NCBI GenBank assembly: GCA_947471745.1
Contig: CANJKZ010000142.1
Span: 4,332,501-4,396,500, forward strand
DNA length: 64,000 nucleotides
DNA from: Closterium sp. Naga37s-1
Taxonomy: Eukaryota; Streptophyta; Zygnematophyceae; Desmidiales; Closteriaceae
Direction: 5' to 3'
Part shown: positions 42,559 to 51,930 of the stretch, in pieces
Position numbering within the stretch: the stretch's first letter is position 1
How the letters are laid out: the number at the start of each line of letters is the position of its first letter
Notes under the pieces: generated by a model
What the model was told of the DNA's origin: nothing
The model's database searches: none
What the model saw: the letters and a program-made list of their open reading frames with translations, nothing else
Position numbers and translations under genes: made by a program

Positions 42559-44877
42559 TCAATCCACAACCTGAACAAGCTCAAAGAGCTTTCCCTTAAT
42601 AGCCTCCTCCAGCACTATCATGGGAGAAAGCTCCTTGCCCTCCAACACAGCCAGCAGCATGCCCTTGCTGAACCCCGACACCAGCGCCACCCCATCCTCA
42701 CTCGCAGCCACCGGCGTGCTGCTCGCAGACGCATCCCCCCTCAAGTTCCAGTACACTATCTGCGGCACAGGATAACCCGCCGCAGTGTACTTGCGCACAA
42801 TCGCTTGGTGGTCCGTCTCCCAGCCGCTCATTTTGCCTCCGTAACGCCCACACCCACCGCCCGAGCGTGCTTCGTCAAACTGCATGTCGGAGAACACGTA
42901 GAGGCGCTGCACCATGTCTGCCGGGTCTAGTTCGAACTGCTGCGCGCGGGACAGCAGCAGGTCAAACACCGCCTGGAAATTGGTGTTGTAGCCCGCGGGC
43001 ATGCCCTCTGTGCTTCTCACGCGCTCCACCAGGGTCTCTCCCTGCACGTGGTGGATCCTCGGCTGCGCGGAGAAGGTAATGAGGTGGTTCTTCCACGGCT
43101 CGCTGCTCACCTCGCTCACGAGCAGCGACAGTGCAATGGCCACCTCCATGGGCGTGCCCTCCATGCTCCCCGACACATCGCACACCGCCATGCTGTTCCC
43201 GAGCGACCCCTTGCTGCGCACATCAGCCACCATGGCCTTCCACTGCAGCTCTCCCACTGTATCAACTCTATCCCCCGCTGCTGCCATGGCCGTTCTCACC
43301 ACTTCATGCGGCAGCAGCGCTCCCGAAGCGATCTTTGCCTCCCCGCCCTTCACATCCTCGAGGTACTTCTTAAAGCGCGCCTCATCGTGGGAGAGGAAGC
43401 GCTTGCGGGTGTTCTTCATGCACACGGACGGCACGCGCCCGTACGCCACGTGCTCCCACCGCCCGCTGCTCATGTGCACCTCGGGCACCTCCAGCGCTCT
43501 CCGCAGCGGCGCCAGCACCTCCCTCTGCAGCCTCTCCTTCGCCACTCGCACGTACCCTCCCCCCCCCCCTGCTGCTGCTCCACCGTCCACATCCATTTCA
43601 GATTCAGTAGCAGCAGCAGCAGCAGCAGAAGCAGCAGCAGCGGAAGAGGGGGAAGAGGAGGAGGGGGGGAAGAGGTGGAGGGCGATGGAGGAGGTGAGGA
43701 GAGTGCAGTGATCGAACGACTTGCCAGGGGAGGGCGCCCACTTGGCTGCCAGAGAGAGCTTCGGTGCTGGCATCCCCATCCACTTGCGCTTCTTCTTGCC
43801 CTTGCCACCGCTCTCTTCCTTCACCCCCTCCCCGGTCTTCCGCGCGCGCCCCTCTTCGAACGCGCGCATAGTCTCCAGGTCCGCCTTCAGCGCAGCCGCG
43901 AAGATCGCCGCCACCGCGTTGTGCACGGCGCGCAGCCGCTCGCTCGTCTCGTACGCGTGCACCACCGCCGCCGCCCTCCGCGCGAGCGCTTCCTTGCGCA
44001 CCACCGCCGCGCGCTCGCTCTCCTCCGCCATCTGCCGCCTGTTCTCCGCCACCCGCTTCTTCCGACTCTTCTGCTTTTCCCCGCCTCCTTTGCCGCCCCT
44101 GCTCCCGTTCCCGCCGCGCTTCTTCATCAACTTCTTTCCCTTTTTCTTGCCATTCCAAGCCACCGTTTCGTCCTCCACGACGTCATCCACCCGCTTCTCC
44201 CGTCTCTTCTGCTTTCTGCTCCCGTTCCAGTCGCGCTTCTTCATCATCTTATTTCCCTTATTCGCGCCATTCCAAGCCACCGCACCGTACTCCATGCGGT
44301 CTGCGCCTTCCACCGCCAAAGCGAGCCGCACGGTCTCCAGAAGATCTTTGAAGCACCCAAATTCCGGAACCAGCCACAGATTTTGCACGAGCGTCCGCGG
44401 GTGGTCTTGGTAAAGCCACGTGACACAGTGGAAGAAGCTGGAGCGGTCGCTTTTTCCCGTGCCGCGAACCGCGCGCAGCTGCATCACCAGTCGCAGCGCC
44501 GTGGCTGGATCCTCCGCCCACGCAGCCGCGAGCCGCCGCTGCGCATCGTCGCGCTCGGTCAGCGGCAGCACGTGGAAGAGGAAATCCACGCACGCGCTCC
44601 CCGATGACACGTATGTATCCGCGAGGTTCTCGGTGAGACCCCGCTCCGGCTCGCTTGCGACACACTCCATCTTCACGTCCGCGACCGTGGAACGCGTGGC
44701 GTGCTCAGAGGACGGAGTCTGAACCTCTGGCAGTTTCTTGAAAGGGTCATTTTCGTTGACTGGATGACGCGAACGGAGCTCCTGAAGAAAAGGAAGGGCC
44801 GACGCAGGGCACTGTAGCACGTGGCTCGTGTCTACTGGAAGTGCGCCTGGAAGAAAGGTGTCGGCCTCAGCCCCCAT
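42559..44877 (-). CDS. DUF2828 protein (vWA-like), copy B, single exon
   Basis: Tandem paralogue of copy A, 772 residues from the start that matches it (MGAEADTFLPG). An in-frame ATG at 44946 would add 23 residues, which I rejected because copy A lacks them. The DVSGSM metal-site motif (residues ~567-572) and the C-terminal block ending LFELVQVVD are intact. Differences from A lie mainly in the linker: B has an extra Lys/Arg-rich segment with an internally repeated WNG...KKR...NGSR unit, and lacks the KKENEKAEAGEK stretch. B also has a Gly-rich insert (RSGGGCGRYGGKM) before WETDHQAIVRKY. Both copies look functional. Function is unknown. Confidence 0.83.
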   Translation of the reverse strand: MGAEADTFLPGALPVDTSHVLQCPASALPFLQELRSRHPVNENDPFKKLPEVQTPSSEHATRSTVADVKMECVASEPERGLTENLADTYVSSGSACVDFLFHVLPLTERDDAQRRLAAAWAEDPATALRLVMQLRAVRGTGKSDRSSFFHCVTWLYQDHPRTLVQNLWLVPEFGCFKDLLETVRLALAVEGADRMEYGAVAWNGANKGNKMMKKRDWNGSRKQKRREKRVDDVVEDETVAWNGKKKGKKLMKKRGGNGSRGGKGGGEKQKSRKKRVAENRRQMAEESERAAVVRKEALARRAAAVVHAYETSERLRAVHNAVAAIFAAALKADLETMRAFEEGRARKTGEGVKEESGGKGKKKRKWMGMPAPKLSLAAKWAPSPGKSFDHCTLLTSSIALHLFPPSSSSPSSAAAASAAAAAATESEMDVDGGAAAGGGGGYVRVAKERLQREVLAPLRRALEVPEVHMSSGRWEHVAYGRVPSVCMKNTRKRFLSHDEARFKKYLEDVKGGEAKIASGALLPHEVVRTAMAAAGDRVDTVGELQWKAMVADVRSKGSLGNSMAVCDVSGSMEGTPMEVAIALSLLVSEVSSEPWKNHLITFSAQPRIHHVQGETLVERVRSTEGMPAGYNTNFQAVFDLLLSRAQQFELDPADMVQRLYVFSDMQFDEARSGGGCGRYGGKMSGWETDHQAIVRKYTAAGYPVPQIVYWNLRGDASASSTPVAASEDGVALVSGFSKGMLLAVLEGKELSPMIVLEEAIKGKLFELVQVVD

Positions 44878-46633
44878 GGCTGATTTTCGTGGGACTGAAA
44901 AAAAATAAGAGAAAGTGGCTGTAGCTTCTGTGTGTGAGTCGAGCAATGCCGTGAATAATCGGTGAGATGTCGAAAGTAATGCCGTGAATTTCTACTCTGG
45001 GAATGCTATGAACTTGTACATTCGTTTTGCACACGGAGTGGAAGACATGGGAGGTGGGAGTGGCACTGGGGGGCGAATTGAAAGCCGAGTTTGCCTTGCG
45101 TTGTGTGTGCGTGCTCTGGAAGGCTTGGCTCGGCTTGACTCGCTCCCCCTTGGTCCGCGTTGACCAGCCGAAACGCGGATTGGACTGGACAGATTTCCCA
45201 GGGCATGGTTGCTTGAAGATCAGGCTAGGTTGGGTACGCGTCATACCCTGAATCCTGGACCGAGTCGTCGCGAACACGTAAAACTGCTGCTGTCCCCGTT
45301 TCAAGGAATTTATAATTTGTCCCAGGCATTGAACAAAAGGTACCAATATTGTACCAATATTGTACCAATATTTTATCATTCAAGTGCTCTTCTTCATGCT
45401 CTATTTTCACCAAAGACAATAATTGAAACAATAAAATCGCATTTTTGTTTTAAAATCTCCAGTAATATTGCAGCATGCATGTCTGTATGTAAGTCTCACA
45501 AGAAATGTAAGTAGGTTTCAAGGATGAAACAAACAAAAGAATAATGTAATAGTTTTCTCACAGTATCGCCTGTGGTGTACCCCGAGGTACCGAACTGAAT
45601 CCGCTGCAATGCGCATCCGCTAGAGCACCACCCAGCGACACTGACACCGCACCGCACCTCCCTCCCGCCAGATCTGCCACCACTAGCCAGCAAGCCATTC
45701 CTTCTCATCCTACTTTCGCCACTAATATCCGCTGCGCTTCGGCCCGCCGCGAAAATTACCCCTTCGAGCCACCTTCTTTCGCGCTCTTTCGACCCTCACG
45801 ACGGCTTAGTGACCCCCCAAGGAATATCTGAGCTTAGTTGGCAGTGTTTACGGTCGATAGGCAACCCACGTCACTCACTTCGGCCCCCTGGGTTGATTTC
45901 GACCAGCCATGTGGCTTAGGCGCTCCCGACTCGGACGATCGCATTCGATTTTTCGCATTTTCGCGCTCGAAAATAGTCGTCGCAACGGCTTTCTACGCAC
46001 CCCCGAAGGGGCCCAACTTGGGCATGCGAACGCAACTCTCGCTTGCGCCTTGCCACGCTCCCACCCAAACTGCTGCCTCCACCTCTCCCTCCGCATTTCG
46101 CACCTCCTCCTCCTTTTCGCTCCTAGCTTTTGCCCGTTCTCGTTCAACTCGGCTAGTTTACGCGGCTCATTCAGTTTGGCTAGTCTACGACTCCCGTTCG
46201 GTTCAGTTGTGCACGTCGTCGGCTCCTGTACTGTACTCTCGTCAGACGAAACTGGCCATCGCCGAAGCCATTTCAGCTGCAATTCCATCGATCTTCACAA
46301 CATCGTCGGAAGCCGATTCAATCCATCGATCGCGGGCGTGTTGACGATTTTCCGTCATTCGACGCCGCCTGCTGCTGAATTTCCGCGCAAGGCTGCACAT
46401 TTAATCGATCGCCGACGTCGCATGACGTCGTTGTCCATTCGTCGCCTCCACGTCGCGTCGCGACTTTAACCTGATCTGTACGTTTTTCTCGATTTCTTCT
46501 CGCGGAAGCCGATTTTCCTTATCGTTTTGTATGTTGTGCGTCCTGATTGTCGCAAATATGCGGTAGGCATTAATTACTGATCAGCGATTGACATTACTGA
46601 TCTCGGTTTTCCGTTTCCCGTTACAGGTCAAGC
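44878..46633. other. Intergenic, upstream of DUF2828 B
   Basis: 44878-45245 is the duplicated upstream region of DUF2828. 45245-45550 is AT-rich with a triple ACCAATATTGT repeat (45341-45370). 45550-46620 is GC-richer; long open frames on both strands have no motif, and I do not accept them. An acceptor-like TTACAG at 46621-46626 precedes the next gene. Confidence 0.4.
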
Positions 46634-47077
46634 ATGAAGCAATTCTCGAGAATCGTGGTCATCATTCAAATCGCACTCGCCATCCTTCCGACGCGTCGTC
46701 CTTCCGCCCACCCACCACCATGCAGCAATCACCCCCTTCGCCTGCTCCCTCCATCGCCATTCCGCGGTAAGCCGTCAACCCTTTTGTTAGATCAGTTCAT
46801 TTCTCCGCAATCGCACGCGTTTCGACCATGATGCGTCCTTTAAACGTTGTCGAAGCTATCGCATTCTTCCATGGAGCCTGCTTCTGAATACTCTCTGTGC
46901 TTCTGCGCAGGAAGCAGCAGGCGGCTGGAAGGCAGCAGTGGGTGGCACGTGAGCAAGGCAGCGAGGCAGAAGAGAGCACGTGGCGTTCACTCGCATCGCA
47001 AGCACCACCGCTGGACGTCCCACCCCATTCGCCATTCCACTCGCCATGGAGCTGCCTCCCCCCCTGCGCACAGATAA
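46634..47077 (+). CDS. Possible small secreted His/Arg-rich peptide, two exons
   Basis: Exons 46634-46766 and 46911-47077 join in phase to give 99 residues. The N-terminus MKQFSRIVVIIQIALAILPT resembles a signal peptide: a basic start, a hydrophobic core and a polar end. The remainder is basic and rich in His, Arg, Ser and Pro (RGVHSHRKHHRWTSHPIRHS) with dibasic sites, as in processed secreted peptides, but I recognise no known peptide family. The donor is GTAAGC and the acceptor TTCTGCGCAG. The call rests on the signal-like start and phase agreement only; a non-coding transcript is possible. Confidence 0.3.
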
Positions 47078-47234
47078 GTACCCTCGCCTCGCCTCCCTTG
47101 CTCTCTCCGTTGCTCACCGCACACGCCACGCCACTCAATGCCAGCCCAAGGCGAACCTGCAGACCTCCCTGTCTCTTCCCCTAGCTCTGGGTTAGCATCT
47201 GCTAGGCGTCTGCTCTTGCTTAGGCGTCCTGCTC

Positions 47235-47362
47235 AGCTGTCCGTCCGTCTGCCTGCGTCCGTCCGTCCGTCCGTCCGTCCGTCCGTCCGTCTGAGGTCTG
47301 CAGTGTGATCGCCCTGGCTGTGCACTCATGCTCATGCTCATGCTCATGCTCATGCTCATGCC
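47235..47362. repeat. (GTCC)n and (CATGCT)n simple repeats
   Basis: Two short arrays: about nine GTCC units at 47247-47292 and about six CATGCT units at 47328-47361. Confidence 0.85.
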
Positions 47363-47499
47363 CACATCACGCACGCATTACCAATATCAACGCTCACTCC
47401 TCACTCCCACCCACCTCCTGTTCCTGAACTTCAGCTCATTCCCCCGCTCCTTCTCCTCCCTCCCCGTCCTACCCGCCCTCACCGCTCTTCCTGCCAGGC

Positions 47500-50130
47500 C
47501 AGCGCAAGGCGAGCAGCAAGCGAGGGGAGGGCAGCAGGCGAGAGGAGGCGATGGGAGCGCCAAGGGCGGGCAGCAGGGCAGCAGCGCCGGCCTCATCAAC
47601 GGTTGAGGTTGTAAGTATCGCCCCTGCCACCACACTCCACAAGGGCCCCACTCCCCCCCGGTTCAGGTGCAGGTTCAGGTGCAGGTTCAGGTGCAGGTTC
47701 AGGTGCAGGTTCAGGTGCAGGCGCAGGTGCAGGTGCAGGTTGGTAGGGGCTCTTGTGTGGCTGTGGGCGGCATCACATGCACCGTCGTTTCTGCACTCGC
47801 ACTGCTGTCACCGTGTCACGCGCTCTTCTCACTTGCAAGGGCCGCTCCCTCCCGCCTGTCATGTACTCACTCTCTCTCTCTCCCTTCTCTGCCTCGCAGG
47901 TCCTTCCCTTCAAGCCTTACGCCCACTCTGCATCAACGCACCCCCTCCGCGTGCACCACCACGCCTCCAACTTTCAGCTAAGTGACTCGCCTCCTTGATG
48001 CTTACCTCCAATTCCCCTTCAATTCTGTTTCATTCATTTTTTCCTGCTGTCAAATCTCGCCGCTGGTTGGGGCATGAATTGCATGCCACAGACCTCCCTT
48101 TCTTATTCCAGGTAAACCCCTCAAGTTCAGGTTCAGGTTCAGGTTCAGCCCCCCTACAGCCCTACAAGCCCTCAGGTCCCCTTGGGGGTCTGTGCCTTGT
48201 GCTTGTGCCTCAACCAGTGGCCCCTCTCCTTTCATTTGTCTTGCATGCTATGCTCTTGCAATTTCACCCTACGTGCCCTCACTGCCTACTCACCAGCTCT
48301 GCGTGTGTGCCTTGCAGGTGGGGGGGAGGGGTGTGGGGTCAGCACCGCCATTCCCTCACGCCTCTCCCCGGTGGCCGTGCAGGGAGGGACGCACACGGGA
48401 AGGCTGGGAGGAGGGCTGCCGGGGAAGGAGTCACCTGGTGCTGCTGCAGCTGCCCTCTGCTCGCTCTCACGCCTTACAGCTAAGTTCCCTCAACCCCTTG
48501 CCTGCCTCGCCATGTCTTGTGTACGTTGCTTGCATCTCGTGTTTGCATGTGCTTTCGCACCTTCCTCTTGAAACAGCGCCACTGGTTGGGCCCGCCTCAC
48601 ATGCTGCAGACCCCCTTACTTCCGGTAACCCTCTCAGGTGCAGGTACCCCCTCAGGTGCAGGTGTGCAGGTACCCCCTCAGGTGCAGCCCTTGGGTCTGC
48701 AGTTTGTGACTTGGCCTCCACCAGTGGCCCCTCCCCTCTCCCGCCTTGCAAATGCCGTTCCCTCTCTTGCACCTTCACCATTCATCCCCTCGCTGTCCAC
48801 TGACCAGCTCTGCGTGTGTGCCTTGCAGGTGGAGGGGAGGGGCGGGGGTCAACACCGACGCTTCCCCACGCTCCTCCCCTGTGGCCGTGCAGGTACCCGT
48901 GGGGATGGGAGGGAGGCAGCACTGCCAGTCGCTGCCACAAGGGAGAGTATCGGGGTGGGCTTGGCCTCTCAAGGTACGTCCGCCTCTCCTCTCTGCCCTC
49001 ATCCCTCTCCCTTTTAGCTTTTCATTTCCGTGTTCTCGTTTTTCATCAACTTCTGGTCATGCCAGCTCACTTTCTCTTTACTCCCCTCTTTTTCTTCCCC
49101 CCCTACCAGGTCACTTGGCATCGAGTGAAGATGAAGCACTGCCACTGGCTGCCACAATGGAGAGTATCGGGGTGGGCTTGGCCTCTCAAGGTACGTCACC
49201 TCCCCTCTCTGCCCTCATTCCTCTCTGTTTCTCCTCTTCAGTTCTGCTGTCTCGTTTCTGTCAACTTCAGTTTATTTTTTTTGGTCATGCCAACTAACTC
49301 ACTGTCACTTTCCCCCCTTCTTCCCCCCCTACCAGGTCACTTGGCATCGAGTGAAGACTGTAGCAGAGAAGCTGAGTAGCAGACCGGCAGCAGCAGTTGC
49401 AGCAGCAGCAGCAGCAGTAGCAGTGGGGGGTGGAGGGCTAGAGGGCAGGCTAGGCTAGGTCGAGTCGTGAGCGAGGTGTGGTATGGTATCAGGTGAGGTA
49501 ACAGGTGAGGTATGCAGATCTGATCCGCTCCTCTCTTCTCTCCCCCCACCCCTTGCAGCCTGAGAGGAGGGAGCACTCGAGCATGGGCGGGACAGTGGCA
49601 TCTCTCCTCTCATTCCCCCCCCCTCCCCTTTTTCACCCCTTGTTGCGGCCAGAGGAAGTGAGGGAGCACTGGAGCAAGGGCGGCACTGAGGCAACTCTCT
49701 GTTCATCCTCCCCCCCTTCCCCTCTCCCTCCCCCCTTCCCACTTTCCAACACGGCTGAGGCATCATGGCGCTACACAAGCTACGTAGAGGTAAGCAGGCA
49801 TGGGGTGAAGGGGCATGAGAGGAGGGGGGGGGGAAAGCGTGGGAGCAAGTGGGCAGTTCACTTCCTTAGGGGCAGCACTCTCTGCGGTTGTGTCTTGTGG
49901 GTCGGGGTGTGGTGGGTGGAATCTGCGCGGCACGGCTCTCGGTGCTCAAGTAACTAACCTGACGTTAAGGCTTAATGGGCACCGTCAGAGTCGACCGGCC
50001 GGCGACTCTGGTTCGCGTCAGCTCTAGCTACGTCAGGGGTGGGATTTGAGTCTTGCGCTGGAAGCAATTTTTCACTACCACACCTCTCACCTCAAGGCAC
50101 AGCCCCTGGGGGTGTTGTTTCCGAAGGGGA
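47500..50130 (+). repeat. Repeat block I (no recognised gene)
   Basis: A mosaic of short modules that recur in block II: a Gln/Gly/Ala-coding stretch ending SSAGLING-stop (47,505-47,606), a (TTCAGG)/(TGCAGG) run (47,660-47,742), a GCCACTGGTTGGG module (48,060; 48,580), a CCTTGCAG-GTGGAGGGGAGGGG module of ~165 bp (48,823), a GGTCACTTGGCAT module (49,110; 49,335) and a hairpin-bearing tail (49,800-50,130). Many modules are bounded by CAG and GT as exons would be, but no frame is conserved across copies beyond a few dozen codons. It could be a long non-coding transcript, a decayed gene family or an unclassified repeat. Confidence 0.7.
49986..50010. other. Conserved hairpin in block I tail
   Basis: An 8-bp stem CAGAGTCG/CGACTCTG encloses a GC-rich loop. 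The block II counterpart at 58280-58304 keeps the stem through a paired change. Confidence 0.7.
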
Positions 50131-50269
50131 GTGGGCTGTTTGCTGCTCCTACTGCTGGCAGGTAAGGTGGGGAGGGGATGGGTGGGCTGTGTGGTGATGG
50201 TGGTGATTGGGTGATGGTGGTGAGAGGCAGTGGGGTTGGCGGTGGCATATGATGAGCCATATGGCACTG

Positions 50270-50850
50270 ATGCCACCCTTAAGCATGGAAGCATGATTCT
50301 CATGCTTGGCTGGTTGGGGGCACATGATGAGTTGCGCTGATGCCACCCTTAAGCATGGAAGCATGATGCTCATGCTTGGCTGGTTGGGGGCACATGATGA
50401 GTTGCGCTGATGCCACCCTTGCATGGAAGCATGATGCTCATGCTTGGCTGGTTGGGGGCACCTGATGAGTTGCACTGATGCCACCCTTAAGCATGGAAGC
50501 ATGATGCTCATGCTTGGCTGGTTGGGGGCGCATGACGAGTTGCACTGATGCCACCCGTGCATGGAAGCATGATGCTCATGCTTGGCTGGTTGGGGGCGCA
50601 TGATGAGTTGCACTGATGCCACCCTTGCATGGAAGCATGATGCTCATGCTTGGCTGGTTGGGGGCGCATGATGAGTTGCACTGATGCCACCCTTGCATGG
50701 AAGCATGATGCTCATGCTTGGCTGGTTGGGGGCGCATGATGAGTTGCACTGATGCCACCCGTGCATGGAAGCTTGATGCTCATGCTTGGCTGGTTGGGGG
50801 CACATAATCATTTGCACTGATGCCACCCGTGCATGGAAGCGTGATGCTCA
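50270..50850. repeat. 68-bp satellite array
   Basis: About eight copies of a 67-71-bp unit that includes GGAAGCATGATGCTCATGCT, GGCTGGTTGGGGGC and GATGAGTTGCACTGATGCC. The core AGCATGATGCTCATGCT is itself near-palindromic. Older copies at the left carry CTTAAGCATGG; later ones lack the AA. Confidence 0.93.
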
Positions 50851-51930
50851 TGAGTTGGTGAAAAGGGCTGAGTCCCCTTGGGTGGGTGAGAGCAAGTGAA
50901 AGGGGCTGAGTCCCCTTGGGTGGCACATGATGAGCCGTATGGCACTGATGCCACCTGTTGCATGAGAGCATGAGTGGTGAGAGTTAGAAAAGACAGCAGT
51001 GAGAGTGAGTGAGTGGTGGGGGATATTTGTGAGGATGGGAGGTGAGAGTGAGAGCAGAGAGGGTGGTGAGGGTGAGTGGTTTTAGTGGTGAGGTTGGAGG
51101 GGTGAGAGTGTGGTGAGATTGAGTGGTCAGAATGGTAAGAGTGTGGTGATACTGAGTGGTGAGAGTGCAGTGAGAGTGGTTGGTGAGAGTGGTGATGTTT
51201 AGTGAGTGGTGGGATTGAGCGAGAGTGGGTGGTTAGAGTGGCAATTGGTGCAACAGTGTGCATAATACTGAGATGTCATAATGGCAGCCGTATGCATGCA
51301 TGATTGCACCAAGCATGCGTGTTTGCACTTGTGCATACATGTGTGTATGCGTGCAGTATGCATGAATTTGCACGTGTGCGAGTGTACATGGTTCAATAGT
51401 GTCCGTTTTTTTAAAGGACACTATTGAAAGGCCCAGATTTAATATGTGAATCTGTGGTGAGAGTGAGAGCACAGAGGGTGGTGAGGATGAGTGGTGAGTT
51501 TTGAGTGGTGAGAGCGTGGTGAGGTTGAGTGGCAAAGAGTTGTGGATGGGTATGGTGAGGTGGTTAGATTGAGTGAGTGGTGAGATTTCAGTAAGAGTGG
51601 GTGGTGAGAGAAAGGTGATTTTCTGTGAGTTGTGAGAATGCAGTAAGAGTGGGTGGTGAGGGAAAGGTGATTTTCAGTGAAGGGTGAGAATCGTGAGTAG
51701 TGGAGGGGTGGGAGTGCTGAGGTGGCGAGGTGGAGTGAGTAGTGAGAATGCATCGTCAGAGTGAGTGGAGGGAATCAGTGGTGAAGAGTGGTGAAGAGTG
51801 GTGAAGATTCGGATCTGCTGGTGAGTGGTGGTGAAGGGAGTGAATGGTGGGAGTGTAAAGGTTGAGAGTGCATGGGTGAGTGGTGAGAGTGCAGTGAGAA
51901 TGGGTGTGCATGCATATTTGCACCTATGCA
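50851..51930. repeat. Degenerate (GAGTGGTGAGAGTG)-type repeat region
   Basis: About 1 kb of purine/GT-rich degenerate repeats with GTGGTGAGAGTG as the common word, interrupted at 51,240-51,440 by a less repetitive stretch. No gene is seen. Confidence 0.8.
51392..51428. other. Isolated perfect hairpin
   Basis: A 13-bp perfect stem (TTCAATAGTGTCC / GGACACTATTGAA) encloses an 11-base loop in otherwise repetitive non-coding DNA. Possibly the remnant of a very small inverted-repeat element. Confidence 0.75.

Larger units (their letters stand above)
36680..45245. repeat. Tandem segmental duplication of about 3.6 kb
   Basis: Copy A spans about 36680-40330 and copy B about 41745-45245, in the same orientation. 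Each contains the 3' end of the HAD gene (+), a short spacer and a complete DUF2828 gene (-). Similarity continues about 300 bp past the DUF2828 start (shared AAGGCTTGG, GACCAGCCGAA, GGTTGCTTGAAGAT). 40330-41745 is single-copy. Coding parts are far more similar than the spacer between the convergent genes, which suggests an old duplication under constraint. Confidence 0.9.

Noticed and set aside
37655-44877. DUF2828 genes as endogenous giant-virus insertions
   Set aside because: The family is widespread in plants, the surrounding genes are host genes and no other virus-like gene is present. Being intronless is not sufficient evidence.
45838-46469. 168- and 186-codon overlapping + strand frames
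   Set aside because: They overlap in different frames, have no motif or splice support, and the composition is CpG-rich promoter-like DNA.
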